DNA of 64,000 nt from Phanerodontia chrysosporium (Eukaryota > Basidiomycota > Agaricomycetes > Polyporales > Phanerochaetaceae): positions 2,170,001-2,234,000 of the forward strand of contig MJGA01000004.1 in NCBI GenBank assembly GCA_001910725.1, read 5' to 3'. The notes beneath the pieces were generated by a model. That model did no database searches and was not told the origin of the DNA. It saw only the letters and a list, made by a program, of their open reading frames with translations. Positions 1 to 12,403 of the stretch are shown piece by piece; position 1 is the first letter of the stretch, and each line of letters starts with the position of its first letter. The translations under genes were made by a program, and so were the position numbers.

Positions 1-369
1 CGGAATGAAGATAAGAAAATGGAGATTACTACCGACGGGTGCCTTTTATGGCATGCCGCCCTGCGTCTGAGGTGGGTCACCTCGGCGGCGCCTCGGGATG
101 ACAACAAGCAGGGAAATAGTTGTTCAGTGCATGTCTATCATATGTCCTATGGGCCTGAAATTAGTATGTAATAGCTGCTCAACCTAGATCCTCGGGAAAT
201 ACATGCTCTCCAAGCTCGTCCGCGCAGTCAGCTCCTTGAACTCGGCCGTTGCCGCGATGGCGCATCAACCGCTGTGCGCTCCGAGGTACCGTTCGAGCCT
301 CTGCACCGTCGACATCGTCCCTACTCTCTCGCTCTACACATCTCCTGTCACTCCGTGCAGCGCGCTGCA
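1..369. other. Left-edge region, no gene recognised
   Basis: I see no convincing coding exon here. The stretch just before base 370 should hold the promoter and leader of the TACO1-like gene. Short open frames overlap it on both strands but show no family resemblance. Confidence 0.4.
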
Positions 370-1600
370 ATGCTTGCTAATGTCGTGCGAATGAATTCCC
401 TGAGCGGTCTCCGAATTGCTAGCCGGCTATCCCGTCCGCTGTTGAGCAGACCGCTTTCTACTTCTTCCGCATTGTGGGCGGGACACAACAAGGTCCGTGT
501 ATACAGCCCCAAAGTCGGAGTTCCACACTCATCTCCGGCATATAGTGGTCAAAAATCAAACACAAAAAGGCCGACAATGATATCAAGAAGGGCTCGCTGT
601 ATTCGAAGGCTGCCAGGGTACGTGACTCTCAGCGCGCATATTCTGGCATGGCTTAGTCCAATAAGGATCGGAATAGGATATTATCGTAGCTGCAAGGCGT
701 ACGTCACTGTCTCCACGCGCTCTGGACGCGTCTTGACTTTGCGTTCTCTATCACAGAGGGAGGAAGCGCAGACCCCGAACTCAATACCGCTTTGGGAGCG
801 GTCATCAAAAGATACAGGGCACTAGGAGTCCCTAAAGACAACATTGAGTCGTCGCTGAAGAAGGTGGGTTGAGCGAATGTTCAACGCAACTTTTGCTCAT
901 GTCCGTTCGAAGGCCGCTTCAAAAGGCTCTGAAAATGCGCAGGCCATTACTTACGAAGCGGTACACGGTCAGATTGGCCTAATCATGTAAGTAAGGCCAT
1001 ATGTTCCGATATTTGCATGACTGATTGCTTCGCAGAGAATGTGTGTCAGACAACGCCAATCGAACAGCGACGAAGATGCGCGAACTCTTGAACAAGGGCG
1101 GGTCGGTACATCTTGAACGAAGCTCAACTGTCTCATGCTGACATGACATTATATTCAAGTGCTCGCCTGACACCAGTGGCATTCATGTTTCATAGGCATG
1201 GCTCCGTGCGGGTTGCCGTCGAAGAAGGAGAAGACTTTGATGCACGACTCGAACGACTTGTCGAAGCTGCGTTTGAAGCGGATGCGGAGGATTTCGAGCA
1301 GGATGACCCAGCCGATGGCGCAGTGGTCGTCACAGTACGTTGTCAACTTGTATCCTGCGCAGAACATTCCATTCACAGAGTGAATCCTAGTTCAAATGTC
1401 CACCGACTTCTCTCGCGAAGCTTACTACAGCATTGACTGCCCCTGGGCTATGCAAAGAATTAGTCGGTAGCGAGCTGGTGTACTCGCCTGTGGACCCTGC
1501 TGAACCGCCAGACGAGGGGACTGCCGCCAAGATCGAGAGCCTTGTTGAGACATTGGAAGACAACGACGATGTAGTCCGTGTTTGGACCACGCTAGACTAG
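370..1600 (+). CDS. TACO1/YebC-family mitochondrial translational activator
   Basis: This is a DUF28/YebC-PmpR family protein; the mitochondrial member TACO1 helps translation of COX1. The ATG at 370 opens a Ser/Arg-rich, acid-poor leader that fits a mitochondrial targeting peptide. It is followed by the family's opening block, WAGHNK, then after a short intron WSKIKHKKA (about 485-580). Later exons give ITEGGSADPELN (about 750-800), then AVHGQIG (about 960), the HGSVRV strand and a strongly acidic C-terminal part ending VVRVWTTLD before TAG at 1598. At least five short introns interrupt the frame. Its stop faces that of the sulfate permease 170 bp away, so the two genes are convergent. Family assignment is firm; the exact exon joints near 980-1200 are less sure. 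Confidence 0.88.
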
Positions 1601-1769
1601 CCAGACGTTGTTACGTGGTTCTTACAACGGAGCGCGCAATCTATGAGCTATAGTATGTGATCTCCATTCACGACTCCTCCGGACAATAGATATTCTACAA
1701 TTCCGACATTCAGTTCCACATAAATATTGGGGAGACGTCTCTTCATTGTGCTCTTCAGCTTCGATATAC

Positions 1770-4607
1770 CTACACATCGTCCTTCGACATATCAAAATCA
1801 CCGTGACACCCAGTAAGCACACCAGCTTCCGCGGCCCTGACAGCAGCTGTGAGGTCGAAGTGGAAGAACGGTGTCGCGGTCGGGACGATGGACGCGCGGG
1901 CGAGCGACTTGTCCGTCGAGCGGACCGTCTCCTCGGACGACGAACGCGAGCTCGATATCGCCTCCACAGGCTCCTCGATGACCGACTCGGGGTCCCGCTC
2001 GGGGCTCAAAGCGCGCGGGCCCGCGTCCGGGTCCGAGTGCTGCGGGTCTGAGATGAACTCGTCGTGGAAGCGCGTCACGGGTGCGATCTCGTGGCGGATG
2101 CCCGAGTGCGCGGTCGACGCCACACCGAACCCGGCTGCGACGAGCGAGCGCCGTATCCATGGCGAGAGGATGGATGCGAAGTGGAACTTGGAGGCGATGA
2201 GGTTGTGTATGCGCACTAGACAGGTTTAGGATTACTTACCTGGACGGGCTGATCCGCCCAACGCTCGACCTCGTTGCGAGTGTCGACCAGAGCTTGGACG
2301 CCAGTGGTATCAATGTGCGAGCTGCAGGGTTAATCAGCTCAAGTACCCAGTGGCGGGAAGCTCGCGACTTACATAGCAGAGAAATCGAGGACGACTGCAC
2401 GCAGGAGAGGCTTCGACTCGTTCTCCGCCGACTCATCACCGCGTCCGGGTCGTTCCAGGGGCGATCGCTCGCGGAGACCTCGGACATATCCCTACCACGA
2501 CGCGTGTGCTTCTTGACATATTCCACGACGGCATCATTGACCAGCGATGAGTTGGGATAGAGGAAGCTCTCTTCGAAGCGGTAGACGATGACGCCGGGCG
2601 CGGGCGGGTAGACAGCCAGATGCGGGTTGATGAGTCCATCGTCCGCGGGCGGGATGGGCACGAAGACCTCGCGCGAGTCCGCGTCGCAGTGTACGGTGAG
2701 CTTGCCGAGGAACTTTCCGCGGGGGCGCGCGATGCGCACGAGCAGCAGTACGAGCGACGCCGCGACCGAGACGTAGATGCCGTCCTCGATCGTCGCGAAG
2801 ATGGTCACGACGACGGCGACCGACCAGATCGCGAACTCGATGGGCGACACGCGCCAGAAGCCGTACACTTGCGCGGGCGACGCAACGAGATCTGCCACCG
2901 CGTGGATGATCACGGCGGAGAGAGCCGCGGTCGGGATCCAGAAGAAGGCGGGCGTGATGCCATACAACGCCACGATGACCACGATGGCGCTGAACAGCCC
3001 GGACGCGGGGGTCCGCACGCCGGACTTGGACTGGAGGGCTGAGCGGGAAAAGGAGCCGGTGGCAGGGTATGCGCCGAAGAGGGTGCCGACAGTGTTCGTG
3101 ACACCGATCGCGACAAGTTCCTGGTTCGGGTTGATCTTGTACCCGTTGACTCTTCCAAATGCTATGGACACATGTTTAACAATATTGAACGTTGCCGGGG
3201 AGAGTGTCGACTCACACTTCGAGATCGCGATGTGCTCGAGGAAGAGAATAATGGTCGCAATTGGGAGGTCTAATGACGAATCCTAAGGTTCAGCCAATGG
3301 AACGCCGAGCATGCGTGCGCCGGTGCGTACCTGAAGCCATGGCGCTAACCAACTCCGGGTCTATCTTTGGCTGTCCAAGATGCTTGAAGCCGCGCGGCAC
3401 GTTCTGGAGAATCTTGATAGGATAACTTCCAGAAGCTGACCGCCGGTGACGAGTATACAGCCACGAAGCGAAAGTAAGGACGATGATGACGAAGGCGTTC
3501 CTGAACACCGAAGCAAAGAAGAACATGCGCGCTAGAAAAGGATTGCAATGAGCTACCGGTAGGGTATTGTCAGGAAAGGCACGAACCTCTACGAGGGTAT
3601 CTTTCCGAGAGCCATTGGCACATGTACCGGATGATGTATAATGACACTAGACCGGTGAGACCGAAAGCAGCATCGAGCCTCGTCTTCGGAAGATGCTTCA
3701 GGGAGTTGATTATAACCTTGTATGTGGCAGCGCGGGTGCTGGGGCCGGTTAGAGAACCAACGAGTGAAACAGGAAGGGATTACTTACTCAAAGCCCGATA
3801 GACCCATAAGCCCGGGGACTTGTCCGGTGACGATGTTGATTGCAGACCCGGTCATAAAGCCGCTCACCGCAGGCGCCGGGATGAACTCGACCAGCCATCC
3901 AAGGCGGAGAAGACCAATGCCAAGCACGATGAAGCCGCAAACGAAGCCAATGTGGTAGCAATTTGCGGTCCATCCCACTGATCTGGGTGTTTCTCGTTTA
4001 CATGCTTGATGATTTGAGACACCGTGAGGGACATGACGGCGACAGGACCTATCGAGACGTCTTTCGAGGTGGCGAAGAACTTTACGGTCGTAAGTATTCT
4101 GCGAATAGTCGACAAGGTGCGACTCACGCAGTAGACGAGGACACCGACGAAGGAGGAGTATAGACCGTATTGTGGGGGGAGTGTCGCAATCTGAAAGTGC
4201 AGACGATGAGCCGTGCGGTCAAGAAGACTGCAGTGGGACTATTACCTGGGCGTATGACATGCTCTGGGGAATAGCGACAATGCCCACTGTCAGCCCTGCA
4301 ACGAGGTCTCCAGATGCCCAACCCAAGTCTGTGCAAGCTCGTCATCGGAGACGATGGTGCTTGGGTCAAGTGCAACATACTGTAGCGGTGAATCCATCCG
4401 AATATTGGGAATAGGCTGACCAGGTAATTGATGACCTATCAAAAGACTGTCAAGGACGACGCGGACGACAGAGGGGATGAGTGTACGAACGAGTTGCAGT
4501 GGGTTGGAAATCAGGTTTCTCGCCCAGGTTCTGGTCGAGATTACTGGCGGCGTATTCTCTGGGTGTTTTACCACCCGTTTCCCGAGCTGCTTCGCCTTGC
4601 TGAGCAT
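1770..4607 (-). CDS. SulP/SLC26 family sulfate permease with C-terminal STAS domain
   Basis: A plasma-membrane anion transporter of the SulP family, probably sulfate uptake. The ATG at 4607 begins MLSKAKQLGKRV. Near 4250-4310 the exon encodes GDLVAGLTVG followed by IPQSMSYAQ, the SulP signature. Further hydrophobic segments follow: SKDVSIGPVAVMSL (about 4050), then VEFIPAPAVSGFMTGSAIN (about 3840-3900), and a long exon 2236-3171 with PNQELVAIG and five or more membrane helices. A STAS domain is built from VVLDFSA, then ISHIDTTGVQALVDTR (about 2300-2400), and the last exon ends at 1770. Two coding exons lack one base: near 3946 (TLA to FVCGFIV) and near 2446 (DP to RGDESAEN, inside what should be a GGG). 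There are many short introns. The family is certain; sulfate as substrate is inferred. Confidence 0.92.
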
Positions 4608-6299
4608 GCTTCTGCAACGTATCAAGGAAAGTGATGACTCCAGAAGCAAATGTACAGAGAGCAAGCCCCATTTATACAATCTGTGCATGGAGGCAAGTCT
4701 ACCGTCAGCGAATCACCTTGAACGCGAATGTCTACTCGCTCCAGTTGAGACCGGGCATGCATGCGGTCCCGCCGTCTAGAAAACTTCACAGCACCTCAGG
4801 AGACAGCTTCTTGAACGGCGAGTAGGATTCAGGCCGATACAACCCAGCCGCCGAAGTCCGTAGGCAAGTGCCTGCAGGCATTTCGTACGGGACAAATCCC
4901 TAAGGTTTCCCATCTGTCAAATCCGGCGTGCCCAAGAATGATGGATCCATGGAACGTACTTCTATGGAAAGCGAGAGGGGGCGGTCTCAAATCGTTGACA
5001 TGTTGACTTACCGCAGTATGCGGGCGATGCGTCTACTCTTGATGCGACCGGCAGCGGAGCGCAGATCTCGATCTGGTAAGCATACATTGCAAATCCTTCT
5101 TGAGAATTGGTCTCCTCGGAAACTCGCGAATTGGTCCGTCTTGAGCTGTGCACTGAGGGGGGTCGCAGGAGTAGCACGCGGACGATGACCCAGCACCGAG
5201 CCCGCGTCGAACCTCCTGCACAGAGTTCTGCTGACGTAGCGAAAACGTGGTTCACGTAGATATGATGAAGTTAACATCTCGACGCACCACAGCGATAGTT
5301 TGTTCAATGCTTGTCAAGAGGCAAATCTCCAACCGCGGGCTACCTCCCAGGTCGGCATTTAGTTTGCAATAGAAGGGAGGACCGTGCGTAAGTAGTAGGC
5401 GCTGTCCGAGGCTCCTGCCAGTGCCAATGTACCGTATACTTGCCAGATGTAGGAGATATGAGTGGCGCCACCGCAACAAGAGAGCCGCCAGAAGTCCCAC
5501 TGCCTCTTCGGAGGCACGCGAACAACACAATCAATTTGACTTACTACCGAGGCACGTGAACACGCGACTCTAACTTGCTGATGCGATGGTGTGGTGCAAC
5601 GTCGTGGCAGGCGCGTCGTACTCGGGCCTTAGCAAGCGTCCCGACGTTTCCTTCAACAACGGGTGCAGCGTAAGCCCGACGTTGCGGTCGTAGATGCTGG
5701 GCACCGCGCACACGAGTCTGGCAAGAGACCCCTGCGCTGCTTTCCCTGTGCAATAATGAGAAATGCTATGAGGAATCGGTCTTGACATCGAGCCATGATC
5801 CCGAGATCGCGCAAACGCCGTCGCACTCACCAGGAATTGCCCTTCGCACGCCGTCGCACTCCACAAGATATCCCTTCATGCACATGGCGTAAGTGTTTCA
5901 AGCTCCTCTGTCGAGAACCCTACCCTATGATATCCAATGTTGTTCCATGCGGCGTCATGCAGGGCGTCATGCTGCGTGGTGACGGCACGCGTGCGATAAT
6001 GCGGAGGATCATCGAGCTGTGTGGTATGTCTTTGGAGGAGCGATAGCATTCGAGGCACACGCTGTCAAGATAGCTCTGTTCATCGAAACCATGGGCCAGT
6101 ACGAGCGGGTATACAAATAGTAACATAGAACAGCTGACGCGCCTTTCAAACGTAACTGTCATAGAAAGTCGTAGAGTGACAGGGCGGTATGAGCTTGGTG
6201 GTGTATGATCAACCGAGGCAAGGGAACTCGAACCGCAATTTCGGGACGATCCTGCGGAAATGCGGCAAGGTCAGGTTTATCAGTGACCTCGATCGAACT
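4608..6299. other. 1.7 kb interval without an assignable gene
   Basis: This lies between the permease start and the 3' end of the NYN gene. The 5' part must contain the permease promoter. Several open stretches exist on the minus strand (about 5008-5307, 5340-5534, 5570-5866 and 5876-6058). They look weakly protein-like, but I could not join them into one reading frame or match any of them to a family. They may be exons of a fast-evolving gene, a decayed gene, or chance. Confidence 0.4.
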
Positions 6300-8148
6300 T
6301 TACGCGGGCCGCCGGCCTCGGTCGTGCCACGCAGGCAGCAGAGATATCCACGCGCCCCCTTCCTGTCCGCCAAGCTCTACAATGCCCCGCTGCTTCGCAA
6401 GCGCCGCGAAGTCCTTGAACTTAGTGACGCCCGCCAGCTGATAGACACGGTCGTTCTGCTTCGTGAGTTGAATGGCGATATGCGAGCGAAGCGGCCGTGT
6501 TTGTCCCGCACGCCGCGCAATGTCTAGGATATCTACCAAGCTCTGGAAGGGATCTGCACTCTCCATTGCACCAAGCGAGGTGAGCGGGAAGTCGATTGGT
6601 GTAGGGGCGGATGGGCCACTGGACGCTGGGTCACTGCATGCGGGACCAACGGACCCGGGTAAAGTTGCCGTCTTCTGTGTCTCGTTCCGAAGAGCGAACG
6701 TTCGGTTGTCAAGCATCCTTCGTTGGTCTGGAGCCTCCGCCGGTGTGTCAGGCGTGGCCATTCTGACGCTCAAGTGCGGCGGCGTATCGGCCACGCTGGT
6801 TGTTGGTAAATCATACGGAGCGCCTTGGCCGCTCTGCCGCATACTGATAGTTTCGACGCTAGAGAACGATCCGTCGCTAATAGGCAGCTGAGTATTATCA
6901 GTAAGCGCAGCTCCTTATGAGGTAGTCGGAAAACTGACTGTCGTTGCAGGAAACTCCAACATATCGCTGTTGCTCGAACCATCTGGATAGCTATCGCCGA
7001 ATATCGAGGATGCTGGCTCTGTATCAGAGAATACTGCCGAAGTCTGTATCCGGACAATGGAGAGACCGTCAGCGAATTCCGAATTGGCTGTACCGCAAAG
7101 ACGCACACTCATTCCCGGACTAATCGGAGTGTTTGCATTAGAGGCTGCAACGTTAGGGTCCGACTGCCGCACATTGCTATCGACGTGGAGTGCGTTTGGG
7201 GTTCCCCTTAATGCCGGGAACGGCCCTGGAGCGTCTTGCCTTAGTGTCTGTGCGTGGTGATGCGGAGTGGGCGGAGAGCTGTGAGGTACCGGTACTCGCA
7301 GTGTCGCTGGCGCCGCATCGGATGCAGCGCCCTGTGAATATATTGCAGGGGGCAGTGCACTGGGTCGAGCATTGCACGAATGGCGACGGTTGCTCTTGGG
7401 AACAGTGGGGTTGGAAATTGGGCCGTTGGGTGACTGGACTGCGTAGCCTCGAATTCCAGTGTCGAGTTCTGGCCATTGGTCTCGACTGGAAGGGACGTCT
7501 GCACTGACATGTCGCGCATGGCGGTCTCGCAGTGGTTTCCCGAGGACGTCACGATCCCAATCTAAGATGTCAGAGGCTCCTGATTTCAAGCTAGAATGGG
7601 CCGTGGGAGGTGCAATGACCACTACATTGTACCGGCGGAACCTGAGGATAGAGACTGCGTAGACGAAATCACGGTCCCCAGAGATTAGAATGATAGTGGC
7701 TGGTGCTGGTGTGTCGATAGCATACGTCAACATATCGACTGGAACCTTGATGGTCAAAGAGTGCACCACTAATCGATTCGCAGAGCAAGCCACACCTATC
7801 ATCATCTTGTCCGCGACATCTTTCCTCCCATTATGTGGACAATCAGTGAGAGATACTCCACATGACTGTAGTTCTGAACGCAGGCTGAGCGACCGTGAAG
7901 AGTTCTGTTCGGAAAGCTCGAGGTACGCTTTGAAGAGTTTCACTGTGCCATAGTTGTGCGCAATCTGCCGAATGTTATCTATGACAGTGTAGCCCGCGCT
8001 GTGGCGCGGAGAGCAGTTCTCTAGAACCACAGCGACCGCATTGTCAATTTCTTGTTCGCATGGACAGATGGGTAATCTCACCGTAGTCCCAAAAGATAGC
8101 GACTGGGACCAAGGATAGGTCTCGGCCATATCCGTGAGGGGGGTCCAT
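6300..8148 (-). CDS. NYN-domain ribonuclease-like protein with C-terminal LOTUS-like domain
   Basis: The best start is the ATG at 8148 (MDPPHGYGRD...). It places a 22-codon first exon in frame with VAIFWDY, spliced over about 58 nt to ENCSP. Together these form the NYN opening strand with its catalytic Asp. A second intron joins KDVADKMMI to VDMLTYAID, and ISGDRDFVYAVS carries the later acidic pair. NYN domains are PIN-like RNA nucleases. A long Ser/Pro-rich middle follows. After a 51-nt intron near 6860-6920 the C-terminal 75 residues (from PFQSLVDILD to GGAWISL, about 6330-6570) resemble an OST-HTH/LOTUS winged helix. The length is about 560 residues. The architecture recalls animal MARF1/limkain-b1. 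It is divergent from the GH63 gene. An alternative start at 8165 reads the first exon out of frame and loses the catalytic Asp, so I rejected it. Confidence 0.82.
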
Positions 8149-8723
8149 TGGAAAAACGGGTGCATGTTGTGAGGAATGGGTTTACTTTTGTATGCTAAGC
8201 CCTGCTGAGCGCGATCAAGGAGGGAATTACAGAGTCAGGGCCTCGTTTCACATAAGCGTACAAAGCGAGAGCACAAACCCCTTGTGTTCGCCTTCCAATG
8301 ACCAGAAAAGGTATACCTCTGAGAGGGCAGTGTCTAGTCAGGTCGACGGATGGTAGAACAGCACTGCATACAAGCACAGGACGGCGTGATGCACAGGCAA
8401 ATGCCATCCTAGGAAAGTGCCTCGAGGCCCCAGGACACTTGTCTTCTCACGAGAGCCATGTTCAAGCGGTGGGGCGCTCTTCGAGTGTGCTGAAGCTGTG
8501 TATATGCCCGTCGACGATGGAAGGCTTTGCGGAGAGAGGATGCGCGACGACGACCTCGAGGCCCGAGGCGCGAAGGGTACGAGCGCTCCTTATCACGTGA
8601 GCGATACGCGAAGCCGTGGGCGTCTGTGGCGCCCCGCCACGTCCACGGGGTGTTTGAGCTGCGCACCGTCCACCGCTTGCTGCTCACCGTCGCCGACGTC
8701 GAGCTCAGCCTCCGCTGCCCGCC
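8149..8723. promoter_or_regulatory. Shared divergent promoter region, NYN gene / glucosidase I
   Basis: These 575 bases separate two start codons pointing outward and must carry both promoters. I see no TATA box that I would call with confidence and no coding exon; overlapping open frames on both strands lack any family resemblance. Confidence 0.45.
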
Positions 8724-11700
8724 ATGCAGCTCAGATGGCTGCTCTTAACCTCCGCTGGTGCGGCTTTTGCCCAGTCCTCGAACGTCTCCGACTCTCTGCT
8801 GTGGGGAGCGTATCGACCTAACCTATACTTCGGCCTACGACCACAGCTGCCACGGTCGCTCATGACTGGGCTGCTATGGTTTGGCACGCATGACTATCAA
8901 GGCCTACCAAGTCAGTCAATGCAATATTCTTGTAGACTCCCCAGGCTTACATTTGCGTTAGAGACACGGCATGCGTGTGATCAGGGTGACAACCTCGATA
9001 GCTATACTTGGACGGAGTTCGACGCTAGGGAAGGCGGCGTGCAGGTCATAAAGGACAGCCAAAACAATGTGAAGCTTACCACCGAGTTCCTCAAGATTCC
9101 CGGAGGTCAGCACGGCGGTAGCTGGGCTGCACGCATCAAAGGAGAGCCAATTGACCCTAGTGCGTCTCATTTCCATACTGGCCAGTCGCGGCACTCTTAT
9201 CTTTCGTTTGGGGCAGGCAGAATATCAAGAATATCAACAATATTCTACATGGGTCTAGAGGGAGTTGGCGGTTTGGAAATGGAAACCGATGAGGACGAGA
9301 ACGTAAGTCGTCGCTCGAGGTCTCGGGACTACCTGCTAATGGCTATCCTCAGGGGCTTGAAGGCCCTGTGGTCTTTACAGGTTCTTCCGTTGAACTTGAC
9401 GAGTTCACAATTCGCATTATTGATGGTACGCGACACGTTCGTCGCGTTATCGCGTTATGCTCACATAACGCTGCACCGTAGGCCCTGACAACACCGGAGT
9501 AACTGTTGGGATGCACGCGGAGGCGTTTTCTCACCGCGCCGGGAAGACGCACTTCGCAGGCTACCGCGTGCCTCCAGGGAACATTTGGCAGGCAAGAGGT
9601 ACATCAGAGTCTATGCTATTAGACTACCACATTGACACGGTACAGAGTACATCCTCTCTAGTGTCATTAATTACGCGAAACAGGCTATTCTGCCGTACCA
9701 AGACTCGACAACTACTCCGCCAGACGCTTCATTCGTATTGCAGTTGCCAAACGAAGTCTTCACCGGAAGTTCATTGTATGCGGTTCAAAAGATCCTCGAA
9801 GGTCCTTTCCAGTTCGACGTTTTGTTCGAGAGTGCCAGCGCGAAACAGAAACTTTCATGTAGGTCGTATGATCATGTGCCCCAGTATGTGGTCACTCAAT
9901 GGTCGTGTGTTCAGCGGCTGCTCTGGACCGAGGTATCGAAGCTCTGAGAAAGTCATTCAACGAGCGGTTTGATGAGGTGTTCCCCGTCACCAACTACCCG
10001 ACTAATAACCCCGACTCATTGAAGGCGTTCTCCAAAGCGGTCACCTCGAATCTCATCGGCGGTATCGGCTATTTCTACGGTACTTCCATCGTAGACCGCT
10101 CATTCTCGTACGAATGGGATCGAGAAGACGATGCCGCATCTGTCGAAGACGAGGACAGCGAGAAGAAGGGGGCACATCTCACGGAACCACGCTCCTTGTT
10201 AACGGCAACGCCTAGTCGAAGCTTTTTCCCCAGAGGATTCTACTGGTAGGACTTTTCAACGACGAATTGAGCCATTGCTCAATGTTGTCCACAGGGATGA
10301 GGGTTTCCACCTCCTCCACATCGGCGAATGGGACAACGACCTGAGGTGCGACAGCTCATTTGTCTTTAGGGGTGGCTAAGCTCAAACACCACCGTATCTC
10401 AGTTTGCAAATCCTGAAGAACTGGGTTGACCTAATTGACGAGGACGGCTGGGTTGCTCGGGAGCAGATTCTCGGTGAAGAGGCCCGCAGCAAAGTAGGTT
10501 TGTGCGCTCGGCACCAGTCCGAGCAGAGACTCAACGTTCACGTACAGGTGCCCGCCGAATTCCAGACGCAAGTGCCCACATGGGCAAACCCACCGACACT
10601 CACCATGGCCGTGACGGCGTTTATCGACCGTTTGAAAAAGGCGTCCCTCGGTCCTTCGGCCAGTGACCTTGGACTCGATTACGGTATGGGCATGGGCAGC
10701 GAGCAGATGGTCATGGCGGATACTCCGGCATCTCCTTCCGTTCATAGCCAGTATTTGGAGGACCGAGAGCTCGCCCTATCGTACCTGAAGTCAATTTACA
10801 AGCCGCTCAAGAGGCACTATGACTGGTTCCGTCGCACGCAGCGCGGCCAAATCAAGCAGTACTCGCGCAAGGCGCGCTCGCGGACCGAGGCGTACAGGTG
10901 GCGCGGCCGCTCGAAGGACCACGTCCTCACTAGTGGGATGGACGATTACCCGAGGGGCCCACCACACCCGGGCGAGCTGCACCTAGACCTGATCTCCTGG
11001 ATGGCCTTCTTCACGCGCACGATGCGGGACATCGCCGAGTTCGTCGGCGAGGTCGACGACGCGACGGCGTTCGCGGAGATCGAGCGCGCTACGCTCGACA
11101 ACATCGAGGACCTGCACTGGAGCGAGGAGCACCAGATGTACTGCGACGCTAACGTGAACGAGGACGACGAGTCGTACCACGTCTGCGACAAGGGCTACCT
11201 GTCACTCTTCCCGTTCCTCCTCGGCCTCCTGCCCTCCGACTCGCCGCACCTCGGCCCCATCCTCGACCTGCTCCGCGACCCCGAGCACCTCTGGTCGCCG
11301 TACGGCCTGCGCAGCCTGTCCGCGTCGCACCCGCAGTTCGGCCAGGGCGAGAACTACTGGAAGGGCCCGATCTGGGTGCAAATGAACTACCTCGCATTGC
11401 GCTCGCTGTACACGGTGCGGTCCAGTCTATTTTTGGTTTTCACACGGATCAACTCAACACAACTTTCTCGCAGATCTATGGTGCCCAAGAGGGTCCACAC
11501 CAAGCACGTGCGAAGGAGATCTACGCTGAACTTCGGAAGAATGTGGTCGACAATGTCCACAAGGTGGGTGTCGACTCAATGAGTTGGTATATGCCCCACT
11601 GAGCCGTATGATCTGCACAGGAATACGAACGCACGGGCTATGTTTGGGAGCAGTATGACGCGATCACAGGCGAGGGTCGGAGAAGGTGCGTCGGCAGTTT

Positions 11701-11847
11701 TCAGCCATATTCATCATGCTCATACCCGTTACAGCCACCCTTTCACTGGTTGGACGTCTTTAGTTACATTGAGTACGTTCGCAATACTATTTCTGCCGCT
11801 TCACGAGAGAACTGACTGGCTTTGCAGTAATCTCCGAAAAGTACTAA
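8724..11847 (+). CDS. Mannosyl-oligosaccharide glucosidase I (GH63), ER N-glycan trimming
   Basis: Glucosidase I removes the outermost alpha-1,2 glucose from Glc3Man9GlcNAc2 in the ER (yeast Cwh41/Gls1). The protein opens with a short hydrophobic signal (MQLRWLLLTSAGAAFA) followed by SLLWGAYRPNLYFGLRPQ, the family start. Later blocks are KIPGGQHGGSWAARI, VGMHAEAFSHRAGKTHF, FFPRGFYW spliced to DEGFHLL, VPTWANPP, then SGMDDYPRG (about 10930), which carries the conserved Asp of GH63. NYWKGPIWVQMNYLALRS follows, and near the end YVWEQYD...HPFTGWTSLV, where the catalytic Glu is expected. The last intron joins VTL to IISEKY, with TAA at 11845-11847. About a dozen short introns are present. The exons from 10850 to 11400 are strikingly GC rich compared with the first exons of the same gene. 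Confidence 0.95.
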
Positions 11848-12403
11848 AGAGGAGGACACTGCATCTGGAACTGCCATCTAGATGAGTCTCGATGTGCATT
11901 TAATAATATATCTTCGACAAACTCTGGAAACCCTCTTGTTCGTCAGTTGTGTGACGCTGGCTTCAGCTTGTCAGACCGCAGCCTTTGGCTCTGAACTTAC
12001 TCCGAGTCGCACTAGACAGCCTTCGCAAGGGATTGCAGAATGTTTTGAGCGTGATAGATTCACCAGAGTGATATCGAGGAACTCGTGCTGGACTACGCAG
12101 GATGGATCTACGGTATGAACTGGTGAAGGCAAAGGTCAATGTCCATTGAACAGAGTGGTCGGCGCTGCCAACCGAATGAAGGGTAACTTGGAGGCGCGGC
12201 ATATACTTGTATGATAGATAGGTATAAACGCAAACTAACGAGAAGGATGACGATCCGGATGCGCGACGGAACATACGATATGCGAGACGAGTCAAGAAAG
12301 GAACGTGTGAGTTGAGCGTGAAGGATCCAGGTGACGCAGACAGGGGAATGGGGCTATGGTACATGTGAGTCGCGGAGCACTTTGATGACAGTGGAGGCGG
12401 TCA
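11848..12403. other. Convergent 3' region, no gene recognised
   Basis: This is the space between the stop of the GH63 gene (+) and the stop of the Ser-rich gene (-). It should hold both 3' untranslated regions. I saw no coding exon or structured RNA. Confidence 0.45.

Noticed and set aside
8149..8165. Start of the NYN protein at 8165
   Set aside because: That frame reads through what is clearly an intron and loses the FWD catalytic motif; the frame from 8148 gives a perfect NYN start.
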